Positions 44,518 through 53,824 of a stretch of DNA of 64,000 nucleotides are shown here, piece after piece. Every line of letters starts with the position of its first letter. The first letter of the stretch is position 1. The notes beneath the pieces were generated by a model. It ran no database searches and was not told the origin of the DNA. It saw nothing but the letters and a program-made list of their open reading frames with translations. A program made the position numbers and the translations under genes. The DNA comes from Carboxydothermus islandicus (GTDB lineage: Bacteria > Bacillota > Z-2901 > Carboxydothermales > Carboxydothermaceae): NCBI RefSeq assembly GCF_001950325.1, contig NZ_BDJL01000003.1, forward strand, positions 24,193-88,192, given 5' to 3'.

Positions 44518-45915
44518 GTGAATTTAGATAGTTACATTGAAAGCCTGAAGGAAGATATTGTTCGCACCACGCAAGAGTGGATAAAAATTAGAAGTGTGGA
44601 AGAAGACCCAAAGCCCGGAATGCCTTTTGGCGAAGGGGTAAACCAGGCGCTCTTAAAGGCTCTTGATGACTCCGCCAAAATGGGATTTACGACAAAAAAT
44701 GTGGACGGCTATGCCGGCTATGCTGAATACGGCCAAGGAACTGAATTAGTTGGTATTCTCGTCCACTTGGATGTGGTGCCAGAAGGAGACGGCTGGAGCT
44801 ATGACCCTTATGGTGGTGTCATTGTCAATAACCGGATTTACGGCCGGGGTACTGTAGATAACAAAGGCCCGGCGGTTGCCTGCCTTTATGCCCTAAAAGC
44901 AATAAAAGATTTAAACCTTCCGGTCTCCAAGCGAGTACGGATTATTTACGGTTTAAACGAAGAATCCGGCTGGGCCTGCATGGATTACTACCGGGCCAAC
45001 GAAGAAATTCCCCAGCTTGGTTTTGCCCCGGATGCCGAATTCCCCATTATTCATGCGGAAAAAGGAATTTTAACTTTAAAATTAGCCAAAGAATTTACCC
45101 TTCGGAAAACCGGTGAATTAGTTTTAAAATCCTTTAAGGGCGGACTTCGAGCCAACATGGTGCCGGATTTTGCCGTAGCGGTTTTAGAAGGAAGTGAAAA
45201 TGCTCTCAAAACCGCAACCGATGCCCTCGAAAATTATAAAAAGGAAAAAGGTTTTAAGATGGAAGCGGTAGTCGAGAGCAACACCCTTACCATCAAATCC
45301 TATGGGGTTTCGGCGCACGGTAGCCTTCCGGAAAAGGGTAAAAACGCCATAGCCCAGCTTTTAGTATTTTTGACCACTCTGCCTCTGCCCGGGGACGATA
45401 TTTCCGCTTACTTACAATTTTTAGCCCAAAAAATCGGTTTAACCTACAACGGGGAAAATATTGGTTTAAAGCTTTCCGATGAGGTTTCCGGAAATCTTAC
45501 CCTAAACCTCGGTGTCCTCGAGCTTACCGAAAAAGAAGCTTACGCTGCTTTAAATATTCGCTACCCGGTTACCTATAAAAAAGAAGATCTCTTAAAAATC
45601 TTAGAAGAGCAAATTTCCGGTACCGGCATTTACTTAAAAGATATCTCCGACATGGCACCTCTATACGTACCCGAAGACCATTTCTTAGTGCAGAAGCTTA
45701 AAAAAGTTTATGAAGAAAAAACCGGAGATCCTGCCCGGTTAATCGCCATTGGAGGCGGCACTTATGCCCGGGCCATTCCCAATGCCGTTGCGTTTGGACC
45801 GCTATTCCCGGGCATGGAAGAACTTGCCCACCAAAAAGACGAGTATATCGATATCGACCATTTAATCCAGATAACCAAAATATATGCTGCCGCAATTTAC
45901 GAATTAATTAAGTAG
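44518..45915 (+). CDS. pepV: Dipeptidase PepV-like, M20 metallopeptidase
   Basis: A 465-residue zinc dipeptidase. Metal and catalytic residues of the M20 family are visible: His and Asp in LVHLDVVPEGDGW, Asp in GTVDNKGP, Glu pair in NEESGW, Asp in PDAEFP, and the C-terminal His in LAHQKDEYIDI. It cleaves dipeptides in the cytoplasm to feed amino acid pools. The GTG at 44518 is chosen because AAAGGAGG lies seven bases upstream. One of the few plus-strand genes here, divergent from the AEC transporter gene. Confidence 0.92.
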   Translation: MNLDSYIESLKEDIVRTTQEWIKIRSVEEDPKPGMPFGEGVNQALLKALDDSAKMGFTTKNVDGYAGYAEYGQGTELVGILVHLDVVPEGDGWSYDPYGGVIVNNRIYGRGTVDNKGPAVACLYALKAIKDLNLPVSKRVRIIYGLNEESGWACMDYYRANEEIPQLGFAPDAEFPIIHAEKGILTLKLAKEFTLRKTGELVLKSFKGGLRANMVPDFAVAVLEGSENALKTATDALENYKKEKGFKMEAVVESNTLTIKSYGVSAHGSLPEKGKNAIAQLLVFLTTLPLPGDDISAYLQFLAQKIGLTYNGENIGLKLSDEVSGNLTLNLGVLELTEKEAYAALNIRYPVTYKKEDLLKILEEQISGTGIYLKDISDMAPLYVPEDHFLVQKLKKVYEEKTGDPARLIAIGGGTYARAIPNAVAFGPLFPGMEELAHQKDEYIDIDHLIQITKIYAAAIYELIK

Positions 45916-45916
45916 C

Positions 45917-45950
45917 AAAAAGCCCTGAAGCTAAAAGCTTCAGGGCTTTT
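45917..45950. terminator. Bidirectional terminator between pepV and cstA
   Basis: AAAAGCCCTGAAGCT and its complement around a short loop, flanked by A-run and T-run, between convergent genes. Confidence 0.88.
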
Positions 45951-45956
45951 AATTTT

Positions 45957-47744
45957 TTAATTTTCTACAGCCACTTCTGGTTGTGATCTGTTACTTAAAA
46001 TCTTAATCCACTTTAATACTGAATTTACCATAACTACAATTCCTAATGACATCATTATAGCTACCAATACTGCGGGTACGGTCTGTCCTTGAGGGAGATA
46101 AACCTTGGTAAGGTTGGTAAATCCAGCATTTAATACTGTCACAAACAAGAACAACATCGGTAAAAAGGTTGTCAGGGCATAAATGCGTTTTTTACTCTTT
46201 TGCAAAATCATTGAAGTTCCAATAGCTAACGCTAAAACCCCAATTGTTTGGTTGGCTACTCCAAACACCGGCCAGATAGTTTTTATATCTCCACCATAAA
46301 TTAGGTAACCCCAGGCAAAGGAAACAAAGGCACTTAAAATTACCGCTAAAGCAGTTGATTTACTTTCTTTAATCGGTTCATAAATCATACCCAGTAAATC
46401 TTGAGCAATATACCTTGCCACCCGGGTACCAGCATCGATGGTAGTTAAGATAAACAGAGCTTCAAACATTATGGCAAATTGATACCAGTAAGCCATCAAG
46501 TGTTTTAAACCCGGAATACTTGCAAAAATGTTTGCCATACCAACCGCTAAAGATACAGCACCACCGGGACGTCCTGCAAGTTCTTCCCCTACCAGTTTGG
46601 AAAGTTCCGGTAAATGAACTATCTCCATATTTAATGTTTTGAAAACTTCCGGCTTGGTGTTGATGGCAAAGTAATCACCCGGCATTAAGGTAGTAGCAGC
46701 AATTAAGGCCATTAAAGCCACAAAAGCCTCCGTTAACATGGAACCATAGCCAACAAGCTTAATATCCTTCTCATTTGCTATCATTTTAGGCGTTGTTCCG
46801 GAACTGACCAGAGCATGGAAACCGGAAATAGCTCCACATGCTATAGTGATGGAAATAAACGGCCATACTTTACCACCAATTATCGGACCACCGCCATGGA
46901 TAAACTGGGTAACGGCCGGCATTTGAATCTGGGGGTTAACAATGATAATTCCGAGAGCTAACGCCAAAATCGTTCCGATTTTCATATAGGAGCTTAAATA
47001 ATCCCGCGGTGCTAATAAAAGCCATACCGGCAAAGCTGCTGCTAAAAAGCCATAGGCTGGAAGTAAAATTTCCAGTGTTTTCTCAGATAAAGTCAGGTAC
47101 GGAGCTAAGAACGAATTTTTGACATACGGTCCAAGGAATACCGCTAAAAGAATTAAGATAACGCCAATAAGGGATGCCTCACCAATTTTGCCGGGGCGGA
47201 ACTTATGCATGTAAAGCCCGATAAAAATCGCAATGGGGATGGTCATGGCAATGGTAAACACACCCCAGGGGTTACTTTTCAATGCATGCACAACTACCAA
47301 GCCTAAACCTGCCATGGTCAGAATAATAAGGAAAAATACCGCAATCCCCATGGCTACCCCTGCTACAGGGCCCACTTCTTTTTTGGCAATTTCCGACAAA
47401 CTTTTACCGCCGTGGCGAATGGAAGCAAATAATACCACCATGTCATGCACGGCACCAGCTAAAACCGCTCCAATTAAAATCCAGAGGGTTCCCGGAAGAT
47501 AACCAAATTGTGCCGCTAAAACCGGACCCACCAGCGGTCCTGCTCCGGCAATAGCCGCAAAATGGTGGCCAAAGGCAACCCATTTGTTCATCGGCACATA
47601 ATCTTTACCGTCGTTGTATTTTTCCGCAGGAGTTTTCCGCATTTCATCCAAGGTTAACACCTTGGCCGCCAGAAAGCTCCCATAAAAACGGTAAGCTAAA
47701 ACCAAAATAAGGGCTGCCCCAATGATAAGTTCCAAAGCACTCAC
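45957..47744 (-). CDS. cstA: CstA family carbon starvation/peptide or pyruvate transporter
   Basis: A 595-residue transporter with 16 or more spans. CstA-family hallmarks are present: NKWVAFGHHFAAIAGAGPLVGPVLAAQ, FGYLPGTLWILIGAVLAGAVHD, FALVSSGTTPKMI-like and TIDAGTRVARYI. Members move peptides (CstA) or pyruvate (BtsT) with protons. A LytS/LytTR two-component pair lies directly upstream, the arrangement used for pyruvate-responsive control of BtsT in enterobacteria. The GTG at 47742-47744 is preferred, eight bases after AAGGGG. The upstream spacer contains a GGACAGCCC string related to the repeats at 16981. Confidence 0.9.
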   Translation of the reverse strand: MSALELIIGAALILVLAYRFYGSFLAAKVLTLDEMRKTPAEKYNDGKDYVPMNKWVAFGHHFAAIAGAGPLVGPVLAAQFGYLPGTLWILIGAVLAGAVHDMVVLFASIRHGGKSLSEIAKKEVGPVAGVAMGIAVFFLIILTMAGLGLVVVHALKSNPWGVFTIAMTIPIAIFIGLYMHKFRPGKIGEASLIGVILILLAVFLGPYVKNSFLAPYLTLSEKTLEILLPAYGFLAAALPVWLLLAPRDYLSSYMKIGTILALALGIIIVNPQIQMPAVTQFIHGGGPIIGGKVWPFISITIACGAISGFHALVSSGTTPKMIANEKDIKLVGYGSMLTEAFVALMALIAATTLMPGDYFAINTKPEVFKTLNMEIVHLPELSKLVGEELAGRPGGAVSLAVGMANIFASIPGLKHLMAYWYQFAIMFEALFILTTIDAGTRVARYIAQDLLGMIYEPIKESKSTALAVILSAFVSFAWGYLIYGGDIKTIWPVFGVANQTIGVLALAIGTSMILQKSKKRIYALTTFLPMLFLFVTVLNAGFTNLTKVYLPQGQTVPAVLVAIMMSLGIVVMVNSVLKWIKILSNRSQPEVAVEN

Positions 47745-47873
47745 AATACTCACCCCTTATAATAAATTATTGCTCCCTCACATAATTTAATGGACAGCCC
47801 TTATTTTGGGTATAATTTTGTAATATAATGTTGAATATTTGCAATAACTGTCGAAAACCTTGTAATATATGTT

Positions 47874-48629
47874 TTATAAGTTTAACCCAATCTTTTCTTT
47901 AAAGCTTTTTAGAAAAGTCCTCCCTACCGGCACCTCACTGGCTCCATCATCTCCCATTCTTAAAATCAATCCCCCACCAAAAAGCGGAACAATCTCTTTT
48001 ATATGTTCAAAATTTACCAAAAAGCTTTTATGCACTTTTATAAAGTTACTTTGCTCGAGCATCTCCTCTAATTCCGAAAGGGAATGACGGCAAAGAATCC
48101 ACGCACTTTTTAGCCTTATTTTGGCATAGCGTCCCTGAGCTTCAACAAAATATATTTCTTCTCTCTTTAGTGGTAAAATTTTATCGGCAGTTTGAATAAA
48201 TACCCTTTGCAAAGGAGCAATTACCTGTAAGCTTTTCCTCATTTTCTGGCTGTATTTTTCTTTGTTTCTTAACTTTTCTTCGATTTTTTCTAAAGTTAAC
48301 TTTACTCTCTCTTCAGAAAAAGGCTTTAAAAGGTAATCCAGAGCATTTAACTCAAAGGCTTTAACCGCATATTGGTCGTAAGCGGTGGCAAAAACAATTA
48401 ACGGTGGATCTTTTTCCTTTAAAAGCGCTAACGCGACATCCAAACCGCTTAAACCGTACATCTCAATATCCAAAAAAATCACATCTGGATTCTGTTTTTT
48501 TAAAACCTCAAAAAGCTCTTCACCCGAATCCGCTTCCCCGATAACTTCAACTCTTTCAGTTTCCTCTAATAAATACTTTAGTTCTTCTCTGGCTAAAGGT
48601 TCATCATCCACCACTACTGCTGTTATCAT
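47874..48629 (-). CDS. LytTR family response regulator
   Basis: About 251 residues. The receiver domain (1-120) has acidic DDEP, phospho-acceptor Asp in DVIFLDIEMYG and the Lys in LLKPFSEE. The C-terminal LytTR DNA-binding domain (~145-250) contains YFVEAQGRYAKIRL and FIKVHKSFLVNFEHIKEI. It is encoded directly after its LytS-like kinase, with the kinase stop at 48632-48634. The likely target is cstA, which follows on the same strand. ATG at 48627-48629 lies seven bases after AGGAGG. Confidence 0.93.
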   Translation of the reverse strand: MITAVVVDDEPLAREELKYLLEETERVEVIGEADSGEELFEVLKKQNPDVIFLDIEMYGLSGLDVALALLKEKDPPLIVFATAYDQYAVKAFELNALDYLLKPFSEERVKLTLEKIEEKLRNKEKYSQKMRKSLQVIAPLQRVFIQTADKILPLKREEIYFVEAQGRYAKIRLKSAWILCRHSLSELEEMLEQSNFIKVHKSFLVNFEHIKEIVPLFGGGLILRMGDDGASEVPVGRTFLKSFKEKIGLNL

Positions 48630-48631
48630 CA

Positions 48632-50284
48632 CTAAGCCTCCTTACCTAAAAGAGGAATAATTAACCTTGAAACCGTGACTCCATCCTCTCTGGAAAATAA
48701 ATAAAATTGCCCTTCTTCCCGGAAAAGATTCCTTAACCTCTCTTTAAGGTTAGATAGCCCGACACCCACTTTTACATCTTTACTGACTCCCACTCCATTA
48801 TCCACTACCTCAATTACCGCTTTGTTATCCTGAAGTTTGGCATTTATTTGAACTAATCCACCTTTCTTGGGCAAAATGCCGTGCTTGACAGCATTTTCTA
48901 CTAACGTTTCCACTGCAAAAGGCGGAACCAGCACTTCTTTAACCTTATCATCAATGTTTAAATCAACCTGTAACTTGTCAGAAAAGCGAGCTTTTTCAAA
49001 GGTAAGATATAATTCCACATTTTTTAATTCTTCAGCTAGGGGTATTAAAGGCTCCCATTCCCTTAAATTCCGCCGGAAATATTCGCTAAGCTTTATTATT
49101 AACTCCCGGGCTTGATCGGGACTTTTCCGGCATAAAGCTACTATTGTATTTAAAGAATTAAACAAAAAGTGAGGATTTATTTGCGCTTGCAGAGCCTTTA
49201 ATTCAGCCCTGGCCAAAAGCTTTGCCTGGTGTTCCAGCATTGATAATTCCAGCTGGGTGGAAATTAAACGGGATAATCCTTCAATAAAAATAATGGTAAA
49301 CTCACCAATTTTATCCGGCTTATTGTAATAAAGCTTTAATGCCCCCACTACTTCGTTTTTAATAAACAAAGGAGCAATCACTGCCGACGCTAATTTACAA
49401 TCGGAGGTGCTGCAGCCTATAGCCTCCTTATTTAAAACTACGGTTAGTTCCCCGTTATTTAAAGCTTTTGCGGTAGCAGCTGTTTTAATTGATGTTCCGC
49501 TTAAATGGTGATCTTCGCCACTACCGACATGAGCTAAGATAATGTTTTTATCGGTAAGGGCAACAGCATCTGCATCGGTTTTATTTAAAATAATTTGAGC
49601 AACCTTAGTAGCCGTTTCCCTGTTTAAACCTTCTCTTAAAATTGGTAAGGTTTCATTAGCAATATTTAAAGCCTTTTCCGCATAAACCGCTCCTATATGC
49701 TCTTTTTCTTTCACAGTGCTTTCCAATATTAAAAGAAAAACTCCTATACCTATACCATTTACCAAAATCATGGGAAGCCCAATTATTTTTACTAAACCAA
49801 GGGCATCTTCAAAAGGCCGGGCCAAAAGTAAAATAATAATCATTTGTATCGTTTCAATAAACATACCGGTTAATATACCAAAAACTACATTAAATCTTTT
49901 TTCCGGAAAACGCCGGGCCAAAAGCCCGGCAATTAATCCCTCAACGGTTGTCGAAATACCACAAGCCACTGCCGTAAAGCCACCCAGCCAGGCCCGGTGC
50001 ACCCCGGCAATTAAGCCTGCCAGTAAACCTACGGCAGGTCCGCCAATTATACCGGCAATAGCAGGCCCTACTACTCTGGAGTTAGCAATCGCTCCTTTTA
50101 TCGGTATCCCCCAGTAAGTCCCGATAATTCCAAAAAGTCCAAACCCCAAAATTAGGCCCAACTTTTGGCGAATGGTTAATTCCTGGAGGAGAATATTGCG
50201 AAAAAGTCTGGTTTTAGAAACAAAAAAGGCTAAAGTAATGATGACGCTTAACCTTTCAATTAAATGTATAAACAATTCATTCAT
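48632..50284 (-). CDS. LytS-type sensor histidine kinase
   Basis: A 550-residue membrane kinase. The N-terminal ~200 residues form the multi-span LytS sensor region (5TM-5TMR_LYT), with PAIAGIIGGPAVGLLAGLIAG as a hallmark. A GAF domain follows (~215-345), then the kinase region with phospho-accepting His in INPHFLFNSLN and ATPase motif ETLVENAVKHGI. It probably senses an extracellular small acid, since relatives BtsS/YpdA respond to pyruvate, and acts through the response regulator encoded downstream. Ligand inferred. Confidence 0.93.
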   Translation of the reverse strand: MNELFIHLIERLSVIITLAFFVSKTRLFRNILLQELTIRQKLGLILGFGLFGIIGTYWGIPIKGAIANSRVVGPAIAGIIGGPAVGLLAGLIAGVHRAWLGGFTAVACGISTTVEGLIAGLLARRFPEKRFNVVFGILTGMFIETIQMIIILLLARPFEDALGLVKIIGLPMILVNGIGIGVFLLILESTVKEKEHIGAVYAEKALNIANETLPILREGLNRETATKVAQIILNKTDADAVALTDKNIILAHVGSGEDHHLSGTSIKTAATAKALNNGELTVVLNKEAIGCSTSDCKLASAVIAPLFIKNEVVGALKLYYNKPDKIGEFTIIFIEGLSRLISTQLELSMLEHQAKLLARAELKALQAQINPHFLFNSLNTIVALCRKSPDQARELIIKLSEYFRRNLREWEPLIPLAEELKNVELYLTFEKARFSDKLQVDLNIDDKVKEVLVPPFAVETLVENAVKHGILPKKGGLVQINAKLQDNKAVIEVVDNGVGVSKDVKVGVGLSNLKERLRNLFREEGQFYLFSREDGVTVSRLIIPLLGKEA

Positions 50285-50320
50285 GTTCTCACCCTCTAAA
50301 TAAAACCTCTAAATAAAAAT

Positions 50321-50341
50321 GAGGCGGCATCCCACCACCTC
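50321..50341 (-). terminator. Terminator after the zinc-ribbon gene
   Basis: GAGGTGG/CCGCCTC stem with a seven-base loop, then ATTTTTATTT on the minus strand; 16 bases past the stop of the 36-residue gene and before lytS. Confidence 0.6.
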
Positions 50342-50356
50342 GTTTCTAAAATTGTT

Positions 50357-50467
50357 TTATGCTTCTTTTTTCTTAAAAGTATTGCTTTCACCGCACTGAG
50401 GACATTTTCTCGGTTTACACCGGGTTTCTTTTTCATAACCGCACTTTTCACACACAAATACTGCCAT
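50357..50467 (-). CDS. Tiny zinc-ribbon protein (36 residues)
   Basis: A short gene below usual ORF cut-offs. The product begins MAVFVCEKCGYEKETRCKPR and continues KCPQCGESNTF. Cysteine pairs CEKC and CPQC would bind one zinc or iron as in rubredoxin-like ribbons, and a further Cys lies between them in TRCKPRKC. Similar RCKPxKCPxCG mini-proteins occur in anaerobes; their function is not established. ATG at 50465-50467 has an excellent GGAGGG site at eight bases, and a terminator follows, so the unit looks genuine. Confidence 0.85.
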   Translation of the reverse strand: MAVFVCEKCGYEKETRCKPRKCPQCGESNTFKKKEA

Positions 50468-50547
50468 TTGAGAACCCTCCATTTAATTTTATTTAATAAC
50501 TATTACTATTATAGCAAATCCACTTTTCTTGAAAAGAGTATTTTTCA

Positions 50548-51171
50548 TTAATCCCTTAAAAAAGGATTATGTTCCTTTTCATACCCTACGGTAGTTTCCG
50601 GACCGTGTCCGGGTAACACTTGGGTATCATCGGGCAGGGTAAAAATTTTCTCCCGGATGGATTTTAATAACTTTTCCCAGGAACCACCGGGAAAATCTAC
50701 CCGGCCTACCGAACCAAAAAACAAGGTATCCCCCGAAAAGAGGATATCACCCCCGTGTAAACAAATGCTCCCCAAAGTATGTCCGGGAGTATGGAGTACC
50801 TTAAGCTTTTCTCCACCAAAAATTATTTCATCTCCGTCCACCACTTCCTGATCTGCCGGTGCTAACTTAACCGCTCCTCCTAAAAATCCCGATAAATTCT
50901 TGTTTGGATCAAGAAGCATTGGGGCATCTTTGGGATGGATTAATACCTTGGCCCCGGTTTTATTGCGCACCTCATCCACTGCCGCGATATGATCGCCGTG
51001 GCCGTGGGTTAAAATGATATATTTTAGTTTTAAGCCATTCTGTTCGATAAAGCTCAAGATCTTATCCCCATCACCACCGGGATCAATTGCCACAGCCTCG
51101 CCGGTCTTCTCACACCAAACTACATGGCAGTTAGCCGCAATTACCCCTACCGTTAAAGTTTTTATCTGCAT
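50548..51171 (-). CDS. MBL-fold metallo-hydrolase, glyoxalase II-like
   Basis: A 207-residue metallo-beta-lactamase-fold hydrolase of the short YcbL/glyoxalase II type. The zinc motif is THGHGDHIAA near residue 55; further ligands are in HTPGHTLGS, FSGDTLF and PGHGPETT. It probably hydrolyses thioesters such as S-lactoylglutathione analogues, but the substrate is not known. ATG at 51169-51171 is six bases after GGGGTG. It belongs to the recJ-relA-dtd operon, where it is a frequent neighbour. Confidence 0.9.
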   Translation of the reverse strand: MQIKTLTVGVIAANCHVVWCEKTGEAVAIDPGGDGDKILSFIEQNGLKLKYIILTHGHGDHIAAVDEVRNKTGAKVLIHPKDAPMLLDPNKNLSGFLGGAVKLAPADQEVVDGDEIIFGGEKLKVLHTPGHTLGSICLHGGDILFSGDTLFFGSVGRVDFPGGSWEKLLKSIREKIFTLPDDTQVLPGHGPETTVGYEKEHNPFLRD

Positions 51172-51189
51172 CGTCTTCACCCCATCCAA

Positions 51190-51627
51190 TTAAATTTCCA
51201 CAATAACGGTAACAGGACCATCGTTAATTATTTCCACTTCCATTATAGCCTGAAAAATCCCGCTTTTTACCGAAACCTCTTGCTCTTTTAATATATCTAA
51301 AAATCTTTCAAATACCTCCCGGGCAACTTCCGGCGAAGCTGCCTCGGTAAAACTTGGGCGGCGTCCTTTACGGGTATCCCCGTAAACGGTAAAATTCGAA
51401 ACAACTAAAATCTCGCCCCCTACATCTTTGACGCTGTAATTAAATTTTCCCTTTTCATCTTCAAAAATACGTAAATTTACTAACTTTTCCGCCAGATACC
51501 GGCACTCTCTCTCCCCATCCCCCTGGCGTATCCCTATTAAAGCAACCAATCCCGGTCCTATCTCGGAAACAACCTGTCCGTCAACGGTAACTTTCCCACG
51601 CTTAACCCTTTGCACTACTGCCCGCAT
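51190..51627 (-). CDS. dtd: D-aminoacyl-tRNA deacylase
   Basis: A 145-residue DTD enzyme that frees tRNA from D-amino acids or mischarged glycine. Signature motifs are VALIGIRQGDGERE, LVVSNFTVYGDTRKGRRPSF (the SQFTLY-like motif) and the C-terminal VEIINDGPVTVIVE (the NxGPVT motif). Start ATG after AGGAGGG. It lies nine bases after relA. Confidence 0.95.
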   Translation of the reverse strand: MRAVVQRVKRGKVTVDGQVVSEIGPGLVALIGIRQGDGERECRYLAEKLVNLRIFEDEKGKFNYSVKDVGGEILVVSNFTVYGDTRKGRRPSFTEAASPEVAREVFERFLDILKEQEVSVKSGIFQAIMEVEIINDGPVTVIVEI

Positions 51628-51636
51628 AAAACCCTC

Positions 51637-53787
51637 CTATTTATTTACCCGATAAACTTCGGTAACCCCTTTAACCTTTTCCAGTTTATCGGTAATTTGT
51701 TTTAATTGATTGATATTTTTTACCTCCAGAGCTAAATCCACCACAGCTCCACCATTTTTTGTGCTCCGACCGGATACATAATTGGCACTAATCTTTTGCT
51801 CAGCCAGTACCCCCAAGATGTCATTTAAAAAACCGGCCCGGTCATGACCCCTAATTTCCAGACGGACTGTAAAAGGAAGTTCAATAGCCCCTTCCCAGTT
51901 TACTTCTACCAAGCGCTCCGGTTCGTGTCGCCGAAAATATTCGACATTTCGGCAGTTTGCGTGATGCACCGAAACTCCCCGTCCCCGGGTAACATAACCC
52001 ACAATCGGGTCACCAGGAACCGGCATACAGCAGTGGGCCAGGCGAACCATTAAATCCGTTTCTCCCCGCACCACTAAACCGCGGGTTGGCTTATTAACTG
52101 ATGTTTTGCTTTCTTTTATAACCCTTTCCTCAAGAGACTTTTCTCCCTTGGGAAGGTCTTCACGAATTTTATTAAGAACGGTATTGGGAGTTACAGTTCC
52201 ATCGCCAACAGCAGCAAATAAATCTTCCAGAGTATGAAAATTTAATTTTTTCACCACTTCGGAGATTTTTTCTAAAGAATACTCTTCAGGATTTAAGCCC
52301 TGTTTCTTAATTTCTTTTTCAATTAACTCCCGGCCTCTAAGGGCCAGCTCTTCCCTCTGGGTTTTTTTGAAATACGATTTAATTTTTCCTTTGGCATGGG
52401 ATGTTTTAACTATTTTCAGCCAATCTCTACTTGGAGCGGCTCCCTGCTTGGTAATAATCTCAACAATATCACCATTTTTTAACTGATAATCTAACGGTAC
52501 CAGTCTGCCGTTTACCTTGGCACCAACGCACCTGTTGCCAACATCGGTATGTATGCGGTAGGCAAAATCAATCGGCACCGAACCCGCCGGAAGCTCAACC
52601 ACATCGCCCTTGGGAGTAAAAACAAAAACCGAATCGGAAAAAATATCAACTTTAAGGGTTTCCATAAACTCCCGGGCGTCTTTAAGTTCCCGCTGCCACT
52701 CCAGGATTTGGCGTAGCCACGATAGTTTTTCGTCAAACTTCTTGTCACCTTTACCCCCCTCTTTATACCGCCAGTGAGCAGCAATACCGTATTCGGCAGT
52801 GCGGTGCATTTCAAAAGTCCGAATCTGAATTTCCAGGGGTTCGCCAAAAGGTCCAATAACGGTAGTATGAAGCGACTGGTACATATTGGATTTAGGCATG
52901 GCAATATAATCTTTAAAGCGTCCCGGAACCGGAATCCACATGGTATGAATAATTCCTAAAACCGTATAACAATCCCGGACACTTTCCACAATTACCCTAA
53001 CCGCCATGACATCATAAACTTCGCTAAAATCTTTTTGCTGTTCCCGCATTTTTTGAAAAATGCTGTATAAATGCTTGGGACGTCCTTCAATTTTGGCTTT
53101 AATATTATATGATTTTAATTTTTCTTCTAAAATAGAAATAACCTGCTGGATATACTGCTCCCTCTTAGCTCTGGTTTTGGCGATTTTTTCAACAATGTCG
53201 TAATAATTATCCGGATCCAAATAACGAAAAGCTAAATCTTCAAGCTCCCACTTGACCCGGTAAATTCCCAATCTATGGGCCAAAGGAGCAAAAATTTCTA
53301 ATGTTTCACGGGCAATTTCCTTTTGCTTTTCCGGATTGTGGTATTTTAAGGTGCGCATATTGTGAAGTCTATCGGCAAGCTTTATTAGTATTACCCGGAT
53401 ATCCTTGGCCATGGCCAAAAACATCTTCCTTAAGTTCTCTACCTGCTGCTCTTCTTTATTTTTAAACTCTATCCGGGATAACTTGGTAACTCCATCCACT
53501 AAATTGGCAACTTCTTCCCCAAACTCCCGGGCTATATCTTCAACGGTATAAGCCGTATCTTCCACTACATCATGGAGTAATCCGGCAGCAATTGTTTCAT
53601 CATCCATTTGCAAGCTCGCTAAAATAAAAGCAACCGCCAAGGGGTGGGTAATGTAATCTTCCCCGGAAGCCCTCGTTTGCCCGGAATGCGCTTCTGCTGC
53701 AAAATTATACGCTTTCCTAATTAATTCTTCATCCGTATTTTTATTATAATTTTTTATCTTTTTTACAAGAGCTTCCAGCGAAAGCAC
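51637..53787 (-). CDS. relA: (p)ppGpp synthetase/hydrolase
   Basis: A 716-residue bifunctional Rel enzyme of the stringent response. The HD hydrolase domain (~25-180) keeps HD in AGLLHDVVEDT and the ED motif. The synthetase domain (~240-350) has RFKDYIAMPKSNMYQSLHTT. TGS (~390-450, FVFTPKGDVVELP), zinc-finger/CC-type (HCCMPVPGDPIVGY) and ACT (~645-716) domains follow. With both catalytic halves intact it can make and remove the alarmone. The GTG start at 53785-53787 lies seven bases after AAAGGGG. Downstream of recJ without the apt gene found between them in many Firmicutes. Confidence 0.96.
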   Translation of the reverse strand: MLSLEALVKKIKNYNKNTDEELIRKAYNFAAEAHSGQTRASGEDYITHPLAVAFILASLQMDDETIAAGLLHDVVEDTAYTVEDIAREFGEEVANLVDGVTKLSRIEFKNKEEQQVENLRKMFLAMAKDIRVILIKLADRLHNMRTLKYHNPEKQKEIARETLEIFAPLAHRLGIYRVKWELEDLAFRYLDPDNYYDIVEKIAKTRAKREQYIQQVISILEEKLKSYNIKAKIEGRPKHLYSIFQKMREQQKDFSEVYDVMAVRVIVESVRDCYTVLGIIHTMWIPVPGRFKDYIAMPKSNMYQSLHTTVIGPFGEPLEIQIRTFEMHRTAEYGIAAHWRYKEGGKGDKKFDEKLSWLRQILEWQRELKDAREFMETLKVDIFSDSVFVFTPKGDVVELPAGSVPIDFAYRIHTDVGNRCVGAKVNGRLVPLDYQLKNGDIVEIITKQGAAPSRDWLKIVKTSHAKGKIKSYFKKTQREELALRGRELIEKEIKKQGLNPEEYSLEKISEVVKKLNFHTLEDLFAAVGDGTVTPNTVLNKIREDLPKGEKSLEERVIKESKTSVNKPTRGLVVRGETDLMVRLAHCCMPVPGDPIVGYVTRGRGVSVHHANCRNVEYFRRHEPERLVEVNWEGAIELPFTVRLEIRGHDRAGFLNDILGVLAEQKISANYVSGRSTKNGGAVVDLALEVKNINQLKQITDKLEKVKGVTEVYRVNK

Positions 53788-53824
53788 ATCCTCACCCCTT
53801 TCTCTTTAAGTTTTTTGTCTTTTA

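Noticed and set aside
49716..50117. 133-codon plus-strand open frame
   Set aside because: Antisense to the membrane region of lytS; low-complexity Pro/Ile/Lys composition.
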